Below are positions 36,126 to 47,232 of a stretch of 64,000 bases of DNA, one piece after another (the stretch's first letter is position 1; every line of letters begins with the position of its first letter). Under the pieces are notes generated by a model. That model saw only the letters and a list, made by a program, of their open reading frames with translations, had not been told where the DNA came from and did not search any database. The position numbers and the translations under genes were made by a program. This DNA comes from an uncultured Clostridia bacterium (lineage in GTDB: Bacteria; Bacillota; Clostridia; Christensenellales; UBA1242): assembly GCA_944349905.1 (NCBI GenBank), contig CALVNR010000005.1:17672-81671 (forward strand), given 5' to 3'.

Positions 36126-39100
36126 TTACAATTTTTCAAGAGTTACACTATAAATTTTGTCTGTTTCACTGCCTGTTACAATGATTTTTAAATTGTATTG
36201 AGCATTATAAGTAAACACTTGATTGTTTTCTAATGTGGAAATTTTTGTAATTGTAAGTCCTGTAATAAAGCTTGAACCATTTGAATAGCCATAAACAGCA
36301 CTATTGCTTAACTTGTCTACACTTCCATTTGAAGAAGATGTTATGATTCCGCTATCTGAAGATTCAAAAATGTTGCCTATTTTGCCAAACTGTTGCCAGA
36401 AAATTATACCACTAGAATTATTGGTAGAAGTCAAAGATGTAGTTATCTTTCCATTGTTGAAAACATAATCTATCTGGCTATTTACATTTCTTACGACAAT
36501 GCCTGCAATTGAAACATCATAAGAATAATTCCCTAATATATTTATGATTCCGTTGTTGCCACTTGCATATATATATGAATTATTATTTTCATAAACAAGT
36601 CCACCAACATAGACCATAGTAAGGTCTTTTGAAACCGTTATTTGAATATCTCCATTGTTTACACAACCTATCAATCTTCCTTTGCTTTCATTTATGATAG
36701 CAACAGAACCATAAATTAATGTAACTGATTTTTGTGGAAGTTCTGCAATAATATCAGCATTGATTTGACAATCTTGAATTATACCTGAATTTAATGTTAC
36801 CAAACCTGACAATGCAATTGATGACAAATTGTCAAAAGTGCCAAGACTTACACTATTTACATTGATGTTTTGTATAGTACCAAAATTTTGATATGCCAAA
36901 CCACTAACAAAAGTTGTTTCCAAATTTTGTATATTGCTATCATTAAATGATAGATGAATATTTATATTTTTTATTAAAGCATTCTGCTCAATTGACCCAA
37001 ACAAACTAAGTGCTTTGTTCATGTTCAATTTTGCAGTAGTTTTGCCTAGTGTTAAATCTTTATCTACAATTATGCTGTTTTCTTGTTCTATTTCTGAACT
37101 AGATGGAGAAATAGACAATTCAATTGTGTTGCCATTTCCATCTAATTCTCCATAAAACTTATTAATTACAAATTGGTTAAACACATTGCTTTCAAGATTA
37201 ATTGTATTTGCCAACTTAAAGTAAACTTTGTTTGATGCACTATCTCTGATTGCAATATTTTTAAATTCTTGCGAATTTGTGATAATGTATGGATCTGATT
37301 GCGTTCCACTACCACTGTCAAAAAGTTTATATTCTATTGATTCAATTTGCCCTGCAAATGTAAACATACAAATAGAATTGTTTAAATTTTCATCTATCGT
37401 AAATCCTTTTTCTCTTGCATAAAGGTTTGCTTGCAAAATTTTCCCCATTTTGTTTGGTTGATAAAAATAAGTTCTTTTCCCTTCGCTACTTACAAATTCT
37501 TCAACATAATTTTCTTCAATTGAGCCATCTTCGTATTTTAGTGAAACAAAATATTGATAATCCTTTTCTTGTTCATTAACAGACCATTGAAGTTTGTATT
37601 GCTGTTGATTATACGCAAACGAATTTTCTTCTATTAAGTTGTCGCCGTCAAAAAAGCTTACTATAAATTCTTCGCTTGTTAAATATTTTCCCGAGCTTGA
37701 AACTGGTTTGACTACAAACTTAAATGTATTGTTTAAATAATCACTATCCAAATTTGTAATAATTTGATTTTCACTGGTCAAAGTCGTTTTGTATTCTTCT
37801 TTCCAGCTTTCTTCTTCTTTTGTCATTTTATAAATATCAATTTGATATACATTGTTTTGGAAATTGAAAATATTGCTTTCAAAATAATTTTCAAAAGATA
37901 AAATATTTTTATAAACACCATCTGTATTTTCAATCATCAAATTAAAATCTTGTTCTTGAAGTTGCTTTAATTTAAACAAACTAGTTGTTGTAATTTTATC
38001 AGATTTGATTGTTGTGTCGCTGTAAGAATAGATTTCAAGGCTAAATGCCTTACCGTTTGCATATTCATTGTTTACTATTGAAATGAAATAAACTTTTGTA
38101 GATGTGTTGCCTTCTTCTTTTATTATTCCGTTATTATCTACTATATAATCTATTCCTTCAACTAAGTCTATCCTATTTGAGTTTGAGTCTATCAATTTTA
38201 TGTCAAAACTAAAATTATCATCATCTTTTCTTAAAATAGCAATTTTTCCATCATAAACTTGATTTTGATTATAAAATTCTGGTGCTTGCTGTTTTGTTAG
38301 GCCAACCCTAGAAGTAGGACTTGAATATAAGGCAAACTTATCGTCTACAAATTGAATAGCATTTGAAATATCTATAAAGCCACCTTCAAGCAGTTCTGCC
38401 CCACTATCGGCACTCTTTCCTACATAGGCATAAATATTGAAATTAAATCCAAAATCATTTCCTTGTGAGAAATGAGTTTTCACATTTGCTGTATCAAAAT
38501 AATTATTCTTTGTCCAGAATGTTTCAATTGTCTTGATGTTGTCAATGTTGCCATCATCATAACACTCAACTTCTACTTTATAAACTATTTCAGCATTTTC
38601 AATTTCAGTTACTTCAACTTCTTGCCATGTAATATTTCCTTTATTTAATTTTAAATCTGTTATATTTGGCAATTTTCTTAATGAAATCTGTTCCTTGTTT
38701 GAAGAAATTATCAACTGTTCTCCAAAATTAAGTATCTTTTCAAAATATGGTAAATTGCTTCCACTATTATCATAATCATCAATATTTATACTGTCTATTG
38801 TTTTAGATACAAAATAAACATCTGTTATTTCAGGCAATTGTTCTAGCGTTTCATGATTATAAGCAAGTTGACCTAAATTGCCAGTTTCGTCGTTAAAATA
38901 ATCGTTTTCAGATTTTGTGTAACCGTCCAATGAAGAAACCATAAATTTGAAAGGTCCATAATTGCTATCTTCTGCTTGTGCAGTAACTAACAACTGATTA
39001 TTTTCAGTACTTAAAATAGGTGTATTAAGCTTGTATAAATTTAAAATTCCATAAGACACACTAGGCAATTTCATTGTTTTTGTCGCTTGATTGAGTTGCC

Positions 39101-42100
39101 CCATAACATTGAAAATTACATACTCGTATTCGCCGTAATCTTTCAAGATATCATTTAAAATTACTTTACCATAGTCATCGGTTTCAACTATTTTAATTTC
39201 TTCTGAAACAGATGTCCCAACTGCATATTTTCGTTTGTATTTTACTAAAATATCACTTCCTACTTCATTGCTTGAAGTTGTTATTGTTACAAATCCATCT
39301 ACAACAGATATGTTTTTACTTTCCAAATTTAAGAAAACTAAATTTAATTTTGAATTTTTTCCAAAACATGAATTTGCTCCACCATTTGCGTAAACATACA
39401 CATTATATTCGTATGCTTTGTCTATCAGGTAAACTCCGTCAAGAATATAATCTCCAAGTGCAGTAAAGTTTATAGTGAAAGAATTTTCGTTGCCTTCTAT
39501 AACTCCGTTCAACATTTGTCCATTATATTCAATAGTCCAATTTGAAACATTGCTTATATCAAACTTATACAAACTGCTTTCGCCGTTTTCTGTTTTTGCT
39601 CTAAAATTCATTGTATAACTTGTTGCTTTGACCATAGAAGCGAAATCGTCCACTGTATTGACACAATTGTAAGTCGCTTGATAAAGTTCTTCGCCTGTTT
39701 CAGAATCATAAGAATTTCCAATAGTCATTGTTGGAGCGCTTGCAACATAAATAAGCAAGGATTTAGAAGGGTCTGAATCCACAAAACTGCTTTCTGGATT
39801 TGAAGTTGTTTGAATAGTGCTTACATTGTAATATCCACTTGGAATTTGTTGTCCAAAATCATCAAACAAAATTTCACCATCAGTTATTCCGAATGAAGAT
39901 TTTTCAATTAATTTTGCAAATGATTTTAGAGCTTCAAAATTCATAGTGTTGTCTGTTCCGTCATTTTCTTCAATATAATTTTGAAGTTGTGTAATAAAAT
40001 CTATGCTGTTTACAGAGAATTTTGGCAATAAATTCATTGCATTTACCGTAGAATAATAAACTTTGCCATTTTCGTTTGAACCATTTGAATCAGTTGCAAC
40101 AAACTTTAACTTTATAGTTTGCTGGTTGACTGTTCCACTTTGGAAATCATAAATATCTTTAAAACCGTCTGCTCCAATAGAAGCAAGATTATTTGCTAAA
40201 TTTTCTCCTGTTACTGATGTGTCAAATACACTTACAAAATCAATAGTTTTGTCTAATTGTCCATTATTACTTAAATCAAACACAATTTTTCCACTATCAA
40301 GCGATAGCGATTTTGATACTCCATATTTGTAGAATGACAAAGCATTTTCTAATGTAGATGATGCAAGAATATCTTTATTATCAGAAACAGCTTGAATTGT
40401 AATGAAATTATCACCACTTGAAAGTTTTAAAGTAGTTAAATCAAGTTTATTACTTGAAGATGTAATATATTGTTTTTGAATTTCATTGTCCTTTGCCCAA
40501 ATGGTAATATAGTATACACTTGGGAAGAAATTATTTGGCAACCACTCTTCTTCTGGCTTTTGCCAAGTCCAGTATAACACGTTTTGATATATTCTAACAT
40601 TTAATGTGGACATTGCATCTTCTATAACATTATTTAATTTTACAATTTCAAAAACTTTGGTATCAAACAAAGTATAAACATCAGCTTCTTTCGCAACTCT
40701 TGCAACTTCCAAAGAATATACACCATGTCCTAATTCATTAAACAAGTCATTAATAGAGAAGGCAAAACATTTGTAAACTTTTGCTTGTTGCTCTTCTTCG
40801 CTATAAGAAGGCTGCGACAAAAGGAATTTGTTTGTATTTCCATCCCAATATCCAATTATTGAATTATCATCACTTAATTTAATATTTTTATTCGCAACTA
40901 TTTCGTTTAAATGGTTTTTGATAACAAACCTGAATCCAACTGTTGTCAATCCATCATTTTCTGTATCCAAAGTTTTAAATATAACAAAATCTTTATTTAA
41001 TGCTTCTCTTTGTCTTAAAACACTGTCAATCTTTTCAACAGCAAAACCAAATTTAAAGTCAACAAAATCAGAATTGATATAACCTCTTTCTCTATTTGCA
41101 ATGCTTAATGTATAATTTCCTGCTTGTTTAAAATTGAAAATATTTGCAAGTTGGTCAAGAGAATATTCATACTTAAACGCATTTCCTTCTACCATTGTAG
41201 GATAAAATTGAATTTCTTCTCCGCCGTCTTTCTTTATTATAAATTCAATATTATTTTCTTCGCCAACAAAACTTGCACTAGCAAGATTAAAATACATTTG
41301 ACCATCATTAAAAATTTCAATGCTTTCTACTTTTGCCAATTTTGAATTAAAAATTGCATATGTAGAAAGATTTGATAAAACATTTAAATTTGAATCAACA
41401 ACTAAAAGTTCAATTGTAATGTTTCCACTTTTTGAAGATAACAATTCTTGTAAATCTATTTCTGTTTGTAATGGTGAGTATTGCTGATAAATTACTTCAG
41501 AACCAATTGTCAATTTCAAAAGCAAACTATTTGTTGCAATTTCGCCATAGGTTACAGTTAATAAACCATGATTATCAACAACTGCATTTTCAATATTGCT
41601 ATTGCGTGTAATTGAATATTCTTTTACATCTGAACTTATAAGATTTTGTTTATTAACTTTTAAATAAATTTTGTTTTCACCTTCCAACTCAAACAAGCTG
41701 TTGTTTATAAATATAGTATAATAATTGTCTTCAAGAGTTAAATTACAACCAATATAAGCTCCCGTAAGAGTTAAACCTTCAAATGAATAATCTGAATCGT
41801 TAATAACAATATCAAAAGAAATGTCGCCATCCCAAATATTTTCAAATTTTAAAGCAATTTGACTATCTTTGTATTGAGTCAATTTGTCAGATGAACCTGA
41901 AAGAACAATTGAAACTTGTGCTTGATTGACGCTTGCCATTTTATTAACTTGCAAATTAGTTTGCTCAATTTCACCATAATAAATAGTTTGAGAAATCAAT
42001 GAACTAAAATCGGCAAGTTGAGAATAAATTGAAATATTTATTTTATTGTCAGAATTAAAACTTGTATTTACTAAACTTTCCAGCTCTGAAAGCAAAATTT

Positions 42101-45100
42101 CTGTTTTTGTGTAATTGTTAATTGCAAACATAGTATCGTTTGCTTGAATGGAAATTTTATAAGAAACAATACCTAATTCTTCTTGCCATTGTTGATATGG
42201 GCTCGTCCAAGATATTTTGTCATTTGCTATTTTCGCATCAAGTGATTTGTTTTTTATGTTTGTTAAATTAATTTCAAATTTATCTGAATTTAAATAGTAT
42301 ATTTGCTCAGTAGTGTTGTTTTTTGCTACAAACTGAATACTTAATTTATAACTTTCTTCCAAATAGTTTGACAAGTCAATATAAATTTTGCTTTGTCCTG
42401 TCATGTAATTAATTTCTTCATCGTTTACTAGCACTTTTTCAATTCGTCCAATTTGTGCATTGTCGCTTAAATTTAACACAGCAACCCAAGAAGAATTTTC
42501 GTTTTTAGAAATAACTACATTATCAACAGTCTTGATTTTTCCAATAGTAATTATGTTTGAATTAGTAGAATTCAAGTATTTTGGATTTTTTGCAACAACT
42601 TTGAACTCTGCATTTTCTACTGTCAGATTTGTGTCTTCTATTATACTTGAAAGATTTATGCTTGTTCCAGAATAATTTTCCTTTACAACAACATTGTTTT
42701 TATAAATATCGTAAACGGTATTTTCTCCTACCGAATTCCAACTTAAAATATCTTGTGTGCCATTTGCATCAAAAGAAAGTATTGGCGCTGACATTTCCTC
42801 TACAAATATTTGTGTTGCCCCACCTGTTGTGGTTGCTGGTAAAGATTGCAAAATCAAATTATTCTCGCTTAAAAATTTAGGTTCTGTGTATGCCCAAACT
42901 TTAACACCCAATTTGCTTGCTTGTCTAAATTCATTATAAAATTCGGCATTTGTAATAAATTCATTAATCTTTTCTTGCAAATCAAATTCCTGTTCTAATG
43001 AATTTGTAAAGAAATTAATAGTTCTATTACCACTTTCTACAAACAATTCTATTTCCACAAAATAGTTTTCAATGTTTTGCAATTCCAAGTTACTGTATGA
43101 AATAGTTCCGTTTTGATAATTAAATCCAGTTGGAGAAGCCAACCTTTGAACTGTAAACTCCTTAGGACTACTATCCAAATAATAATTGTTTCCTTCTTTG
43201 TCTTTTGCAATTGCAACCACTTTCATTTGAAAATATTCTGGACGATTGATTATGTTATAACTACCTTGATTGTCTGTATTAACCTTTTCCCCATTAATAT
43301 AAATCTCATAATGGTCTACACAATCTTCTTGGTTTTGTGGAATAATATTTTCTTCAATCTTTTTGCCCTTCTCACCTTCTACTCCAAACAATGTATTAGA
43401 ATATACTTCATCAACATTTATAGTTGGTTTTGCAATTCTTGTAATGTTAATTGTTGCAGGCTCAGAATCAGGGTGTAAGTTGTTGTCAAAATAACTACCC
43501 GCCTTTGCAACTACTTCTAACACATAAGTTTTTTCTTGGTCAAAAGTTTCAAACTCGCTACTGCCAGATTTAATTAATGTTCTTGTAAATTCTCCTGTAT
43601 AACCTTCTGCATTTTTATCTACCTTAAAGCCATCAACTTCAACACCGTCTATTATTATTGAAATATAACCTGCATATTCAACATCTTTAATTTTAATTTT
43701 GTATACAACATTATTTTGTTCATTTATTTCTAACAATTCAATTTCTGGCGTGCTTATTTGCTCTTCAACAAAAAATTGATCTACCAAAATTTCTTGTTCA
43801 TCTACGAAATTACTATCTAAGTATAAATTCTCGTTTGTAGATAATGAAACAATTTCTATTTTATAATAACCAAAAGGCAACTTTTCATTTAACATCAGAT
43901 TGCTTGTTGTTGCAGATGTAAATTCTTTTTCGTTTAAATAGTTTTCGTCAGTTTTATAAATGGTGTATTTATATTCTACTTCTCCTTCTACTGCTTGCCA
44001 ACGATATTGTCCATTTTCGCTTTCTGTACTTTGAACAGCGTCTAAGATTGTAAGAGTTTTATAGCCAAATGAATTAATACTATCGCCATTATTTCTAAAA
44101 CACTCTATTTTTATTTGATTTTGTTTATTTTCTCTTGATAAATAATTTTTTAAATTTTTAAAACTTAATGTTGTGTAATTTTCTCCTATTTGAATTGAAA
44201 CATCAGAAACAAGATTATCGTTTATATATACATTAAATGAATTAGCAAATTCTACATTTTTAAAAATTAATTGAGAGTCTGTGTTTTGTTCATCAGCAAA
44301 TTGATGCGTAATATCACTTATTTGTGAAAGTTTATAAATATTGTAAACAAAAGGTTTTGAAGTTAAAACATTATTTGATGAATTGTCATCTATTGTGTAT
44401 GATTTTACTCCACTTGAAGAACTACTATCGCTTACTGGCAAAGCATAAACTTCAATAGTATTTTCACCTTCAATAAAAATCTCAGGCAATGTAAATGTAT
44501 ATCCATCTTTTATATTGTGAACAATTTCATAGCTTCCAACTTTTACTAGATAAGATTCCACATATTCATCATAATCTTCTTCAAATTTTATTTCTACGAT
44601 TTGTCCTTCAACAGTTATTGTTGGATTAGGCATAGACAATTTGGCAAATTTAATAGATTGACTGGCATTGCTGTTTAAATAATATTGCCCATCTTTCTCT
44701 CCGCCTAAAACTTGAACTGATATGTTGTAAATTCCATTTTCAAGTTCATTTAAAAATTCTTCTTGATTTGCTTGAATTATTTTTTGTCCACTTACACCAT
44801 TATTGTCAGAATAATGAACAATATATCCATTAGCTTGCTGGCTATCGTTTATATATAAATAGCCATCTACTCCATCAAACATAAAATCTGCGCTTGCTAT
44901 ATCATGTTTTACTAAAATATATGGAGTAGAAAGTTCTATTTTTTCATTATTAACATCATACGCAATTATATTAAGATTTATTTGCCCACTTGCAAATCTT
45001 CCAAAATCATATGTAAAAGAAGAAGTTTTCAATTTATCTTTGTTTATTTTATACCCATCAATAAAAATATCGTAGACTGCATCTTCAATTTCGTCCCAGG

Positions 45101-45764
45101 AAATAGTAGTTTCCAAACCTTGGTATTCTTCTGGAACATCAACATACAATCTAGAAATTGTGCTCATGTAATCATATACAACGGTAACACTTTGGGTTGC
45201 TTGGGATTGAGTTATGTAATTTGTTTCATCATCAAGAGCAATAATTTGAACTTTGTATCTGCCATACCCAAAACCATACTCAGCAAAATCAAGTTTGTTT
45301 TCATCTACAATAAATTGTCTATTGTCGTCTATTTTTACTATATACTCTTTGGCGTTTACAACTTTACCATCAACAATAGCAGAACTTTCTTGCCATTGTA
45401 AAACACCTTGCTTTGAAATCTTTATTATGTTAGGAGTTGAAAAAACATAATTTACAATTACTTGTGTTTGTGCAAGTGTTGTGTCATTGTAATTTGCAAA
45501 AACAAAAGTTGTTCCGCTTTCTTTTGCAATGTAGTTGTCCCCTTCTTTATGTAAAATGTTTGGATTTGAAAATGATATTTCTATATCTTGAAAGTCTACT
45601 CCTGTCAAACTAAGTTTTGATTTTATGTTGATTTGCTCTCCAATATCTAAAACTATTTTTTCTTGTGAAAATTTTCCATAGATAGAAGCTGGCTCACTAC
45701 ATGATGATAAAGTAAGCACAGAACAAAATGCAAACATAATAAAGAGTAAAACTTTTTTTAACAT
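36126..45764 (-). CDS. Giant surface lipoprotein (3212 aa)
   Basis: The N-terminus is a clear lipoprotein signal (MLKKVLLFIMFAFCSVLTLSSC) with Cys22 as the lipidated residue. Residues about 50-2750 are a long chain of beta-sandwich-like units that resemble Fn3/Ig modules. They recur with patterns such as ISWDEIEDAVYDIFIDG, YKISIQAND and LSWNSVGENTVYDIYKNN. The C-terminal ~400 residues begin with GSGTQSDPYIITNSQEFKNI near residue 2817, a module shared with the GLUG-like protein encoded at 53879. They then carry many short Gly/Asn beta-helix strands (GLVTLNSGIIQD, GGLVYENNNSYI). It is anchored to the outer face of the cytoplasmic membrane. A good GAGGGG SD site is present. Adhesion or matrix function is inferred only. 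Confidence 0.75.
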   Translation of the reverse strand: MLKKVLLFIMFAFCSVLTLSSCSEPASIYGKFSQEKIVLDIGEQINIKSKLSLTGVDFQDIEISFSNPNILHKEGDNYIAKESGTTFVFANYNDTTLAQTQVIVNYVFSTPNIIKISKQGVLQWQESSAIVDGKVVNAKEYIVKIDDNRQFIVDENKLDFAEYGFGYGRYKVQIIALDDETNYITQSQATQSVTVVYDYMSTISRLYVDVPEEYQGLETTISWDEIEDAVYDIFIDGYKINKDKLKTSSFTYDFGRFASGQINLNIIAYDVNNEKIELSTPYILVKHDIASADFMFDGVDGYLYINDSQQANGYIVHYSDNNGVSGQKIIQANQEEFLNELENGIYNISVQVLGGEKDGQYYLNSNASQSIKFAKLSMPNPTITVEGQIVEIKFEEDYDEYVESYLVKVGSYEIVHNIKDGYTFTLPEIFIEGENTIEVYALPVSDSSSSSGVKSYTIDDNSSNNVLTSKPFVYNIYKLSQISDITHQFADEQNTDSQLIFKNVEFANSFNVYINDNLVSDVSIQIGENYTTLSFKNLKNYLSRENKQNQIKIECFRNNGDSINSFGYKTLTILDAVQSTESENGQYRWQAVEGEVEYKYTIYKTDENYLNEKEFTSATTSNLMLNEKLPFGYYKIEIVSLSTNENLYLDSNFVDEQEILVDQFFVEEQISTPEIELLEINEQNNVVYKIKIKDVEYAGYISIIIDGVEVDGFKVDKNAEGYTGEFTRTLIKSGSSEFETFDQEKTYVLEVVAKAGSYFDNNLHPDSEPATINITRIAKPTINVDEVYSNTLFGVEGEKGKKIEENIIPQNQEDCVDHYEIYINGEKVNTDNQGSYNIINRPEYFQMKVVAIAKDKEGNNYYLDSSPKEFTVQRLASPTGFNYQNGTISYSNLELQNIENYFVEIELFVESGNRTINFFTNSLEQEFDLQEKINEFITNAEFYNEFRQASKLGVKVWAYTEPKFLSENNLILQSLPATTTGGATQIFVEEMSAPILSFDANGTQDILSWNSVGENTVYDIYKNNVVVKENYSGTSINLSSIIEDTNLTVENAEFKVVAKNPKYLNSTNSNIITIGKIKTVDNVVISKNENSSWVAVLNLSDNAQIGRIEKVLVNDEEINYMTGQSKIYIDLSNYLEESYKLSIQFVAKNNTTEQIYYLNSDKFEINLTNIKNKSLDAKIANDKISWTSPYQQWQEELGIVSYKISIQANDTMFAINNYTKTEILLSELESLVNTSFNSDNKINISIYSQLADFSSLISQTIYYGEIEQTNLQVNKMASVNQAQVSIVLSGSSDKLTQYKDSQIALKFENIWDGDISFDIVINDSDYSFEGLTLTGAYIGCNLTLEDNYYTIFINNSLFELEGENKIYLKVNKQNLISSDVKEYSITRNSNIENAVVDNHGLLTVTYGEIATNSLLLKLTIGSEVIYQQYSPLQTEIDLQELLSSKSGNITIELLVVDSNLNVLSNLSTYAIFNSKLAKVESIEIFNDGQMYFNLASASFVGEENNIEFIIKKDGGEEIQFYPTMVEGNAFKYEYSLDQLANIFNFKQAGNYTLSIANRERGYINSDFVDFKFGFAVEKIDSVLRQREALNKDFVIFKTLDTENDGLTTVGFRFVIKNHLNEIVANKNIKLSDDNSIIGYWDGNTNKFLLSQPSYSEEEQQAKVYKCFAFSINDLFNELGHGVYSLEVARVAKEADVYTLFDTKVFEIVKLNNVIEDAMSTLNVRIYQNVLYWTWQKPEEEWLPNNFFPSVYYITIWAKDNEIQKQYITSSSNKLDLTTLKLSSGDNFITIQAVSDNKDILASSTLENALSFYKYGVSKSLSLDSGKIVFDLSNNGQLDKTIDFVSVFDTSVTGENLANNLASIGADGFKDIYDFQSGTVNQQTIKLKFVATDSNGSNENGKVYYSTVNAMNLLPKFSVNSIDFITQLQNYIEENDGTDNTMNFEALKSFAKLIEKSSFGITDGEILFDDFGQQIPSGYYNVSTIQTTSNPESSFVDSDPSKSLLIYVASAPTMTIGNSYDSETGEELYQATYNCVNTVDDFASMVKATSYTMNFRAKTENGESSLYKFDISNVSNWTIEYNGQMLNGVIEGNENSFTINFTALGDYILDGVYLIDKAYEYNVYVYANGGANSCFGKNSKLNLVFLNLESKNISVVDGFVTITTSSNEVGSDILVKYKRKYAVGTSVSEEIKIVETDDYGKVILNDILKDYGEYEYVIFNVMGQLNQATKTMKLPSVSYGILNLYKLNTPILSTENNQLLVTAQAEDSNYGPFKFMVSSLDGYTKSENDYFNDETGNLGQLAYNHETLEQLPEITDVYFVSKTIDSINIDDYDNSGSNLPYFEKILNFGEQLIISSNKEQISLRKLPNITDLKLNKGNITWQEVEVTEIENAEIVYKVEVECYDDGNIDNIKTIETFWTKNNYFDTANVKTHFSQGNDFGFNFNIYAYVGKSADSGAELLEGGFIDISNAIQFVDDKFALYSSPTSRVGLTKQQAPEFYNQNQVYDGKIAILRKDDDNFSFDIKLIDSNSNRIDLVEGIDYIVDNNGIIKEEGNTSTKVYFISIVNNEYANGKAFSLEIYSYSDTTIKSDKITTTSLFKLKQLQEQDFNLMIENTDGVYKNILSFENYFESNIFNFQNNVYQIDIYKMTKEEESWKEEYKTTLTSENQIITNLDSDYLNNTFKFVVKPVSSSGKYLTSEEFIVSFFDGDNLIEENSFAYNQQQYKLQWSVNEQEKDYQYFVSLKYEDGSIEENYVEEFVSSEGKRTYFYQPNKMGKILQANLYAREKGFTIDENLNNSICMFTFAGQIESIEYKLFDSGSGTQSDPYIITNSQEFKNIAIRDSASNKVYFKLANTINLESNVFNQFVINKFYGELDGNGNTIELSISPSSSEIEQENSIIVDKDLTLGKTTAKLNMNKALSLFGSIEQNALIKNINIHLSFNDSNIQNLETTFVSGLAYQNFGTIQNINVNSVSLGTFDNLSSIALSGLVTLNSGIIQDCQINADIIAELPQKSVTLIYGSVAIINESKGRLIGCVNNGDIQITVSKDLTMVYVGGLVYENNNSYIYASGNNGIINILGNYSYDVSIAGIVVRNVNSQIDYVFNNGKITTSLTSTNNSSGIIFWQQFGKIGNIFESSDSGIITSSSNGSVDKLSNSAVYGYSNGSSFITGLTITKISTLENNQVFTYNAQYNLKIIVTGSETDKIYSVTLEKL

Positions 45765-45888
45765 AACCCCTCAAAATTAAATAATTATATTATTTAATAT
45801 TTACATATTATCACTTTTTACAACTAAAAAGCAAATGATTATTAAATTTTTAAAAATGTATTTTAAAGCAATATCTTTTTGAGTTATG

Positions 45889-45985
45889 AAAAATACTAAA
45901 AAATATTTAAAAAATATTTAAAAAATACTAAAAAATATTAAAATTAATTAAAAATTAATTAAAAATTAATTGAAAATATTGAAAT
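45889..45985. repeat. Phased A-tracts upstream of the giant lipoprotein gene
   Basis: Ten A-tracts of 3-6 bases have centres near 45891, 45900, 45911, 45922, 45932, 45941, 45952, 45963, 45974 and 45983. The mean spacing is about 10.2 bp, one helical turn. Tandem units of 10-11 bp (AAAAATATTTA, AAAAATTAATT) make up the stretch. Such phasing predicts strong intrinsic curvature. It lies 125-220 bp upstream of the lipoprotein ATG. No gene is visible in 45780-46057. Confidence 0.7.
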
Positions 45986-46057
45986 ATTTTATCAAGATAT
46001 TTATTAAAATATTGAAATTATTTATTTCCCTTTAAATATGGGAAGCATAGCAATTAA

Positions 46058-46873
46058 TTATAAATTAAAATTTGGATATTTTATAAATTCTTTATTGTTT
46101 AAATATTTTAATTTTTCATTAAAATTATTAAATTTTAAATAATAACAGTGTAATTTTTGGTATTTTTCTTTTAATTTTTTATTATCAATATTTTTTCCAT
46201 ATTTTCCATCTCCAACAATAGGAAAACCTAAATATGATAAATGCGCTCTTATTTGGTGTGTTTTACCTGTAAGCAACTGACACTCTACCAAACTTGTTTG
46301 TCCGTTTGTAGAAATAGTTTTAAATTTTGATTTTATCAAAACTGAACCTTTTACTCTGTTTGAAAATATTTCAACTTTACTTTTTTTGCTATCTTTTTTT
46401 AAGAAAGCACTATACGCGCAGTCTTGAAACTTTGGATTTCCAACAACTATACAAAGATACTTTTTTATGATACTATGATTTTTAAAAGCTTGCAAAAGTT
46501 CTTTTTCGCTCTGCTTATTTTTAGCAAATATAACAAGTCCTGTTGTATTTCTATCAAGTCTATGAACAGCAATTGCTCCCATTTTTTTAGCTAGTCCCTC
46601 TTCACCTTCTATTTCAATTCCTTGCTTTTTGTTTACTATTACAACATTTTCATCTTGATATACAATTTCTTCTTCAATATCACTTTTAGGATTATAATAT
46701 ACTTCAATTTGATTTTCGCCGTCAACATTAACATTCTGACAAACTCTTTTTCCATTTATTTTTACATCTTTATTTCTTAATATCTTGTTTGCTTCATTAT
46801 ATGAAAAACCCTTGTTAAGCAAAATATTTAACAATTTATCACTTTTCTGACTGACAAAACTCATTTTTTCCAT
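46058..46873 (-). CDS. RluA-family pseudouridine synthase with S4 domain
   Basis: The enzyme converts uridine to pseudouridine in rRNA or tRNA. The N-terminal S4-type RNA-binding domain (KLLNILLNKGFSYNEANKIL, VKINGKRV) is followed by the catalytic core. The HRLDRNTTG motif holds the catalytic Asp107, and the downstream CQLLTGKTHQIRAHL and GFPIVGDGKYG motifs are typical of the family. The 271-aa length fits RluC/RluD-type enzymes; the substrate site cannot be told from sequence. The ATG lacks an SD site and has TAATAT six bases upstream. Divergent from yabP. Confidence 0.93.
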   Translation of the reverse strand: MEKMSFVSQKSDKLLNILLNKGFSYNEANKILRNKDVKINGKRVCQNVNVDGENQIEVYYNPKSDIEEEIVYQDENVVIVNKKQGIEIEGEEGLAKKMGAIAVHRLDRNTTGLVIFAKNKQSEKELLQAFKNHSIIKKYLCIVVGNPKFQDCAYSAFLKKDSKKSKVEIFSNRVKGSVLIKSKFKTISTNGQTSLVECQLLTGKTHQIRAHLSYLGFPIVGDGKYGKNIDNKKLKEKYQKLHCYYLKFNNFNEKLKYLNNKEFIKYPNFNL

Positions 46874-46879
46874 AGTTTG

Positions 46880-46885
46880 ATATTA
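46880..46885 (-). promoter_or_regulatory. -10 box six bases before the pseudouridine synthase ATG
   Basis: TAATAT read on the minus strand, with six bases to the ATG and no SD site. The -35 at 17 nt (TAGCAA) is weak, so this is a tentative promoter. Confidence 0.4.
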
Positions 46886-46967
46886 CAACAAATAACAAAA
46901 AATTGCTAGCATTTTTTTGTTATATTGAAAATAAAATATTGATAAGATTGATATAAAGGAGATTTAT

Positions 46968-47222
46968 ATGAATGAATCAATATTACTAGAAAATTATGAA
47001 AAAGTTGAAATTAAAGGTGCTAAGAAGGTTGTGTCCGCAACAGCAACCCAAGCAGTAATTGAAACCGAAACAAAAACAATCATTCTTTGTGGAAACAATT
47101 TAGAAGTTACAAAATTAGACCTTGAAAACAACATTGTAAGTCTGTCTGGGACAATTACAGCATTAAAATTTAATTTGGCTAGCGGTAAAAAACCTTCTCT
47201 TTTAAAAAGAATATTTAAATAA
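46968..47222 (+). CDS. yabP: Sporulation protein YabP (YabP/YqfC family)
   Basis: YabP is a small coat/cortex-stage protein of unknown mechanism, required for sporulation in Bacillus. The 84-aa product matches the family layout: an opening beta-strand (ESILLENYEKVEIKGAKKVVS), then ETKTIILCGNNLEVTKLDLENNIVSLSGTI and a basic C-terminal end LKRIFK. It is preceded by AAAGGAG and followed by yabQ and divIC, exactly the Bacillus yabP-yabQ-divIC order, which supports the assignment. Confidence 0.88.
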   Translation: MNESILLENYEKVEIKGAKKVVSATATQAVIETETKTIILCGNNLEVTKLDLENNIVSLSGTITALKFNLASGKKPSLLKRIFK

Positions 47223-47232
47223 TAGGTAGAAA

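Noticed and set aside
45889-46000. CRISPR-like short repeats
   Set aside because: The repeats are 10-11 bp with no unique spacers and no cas genes; phased A-tracts explain them better.
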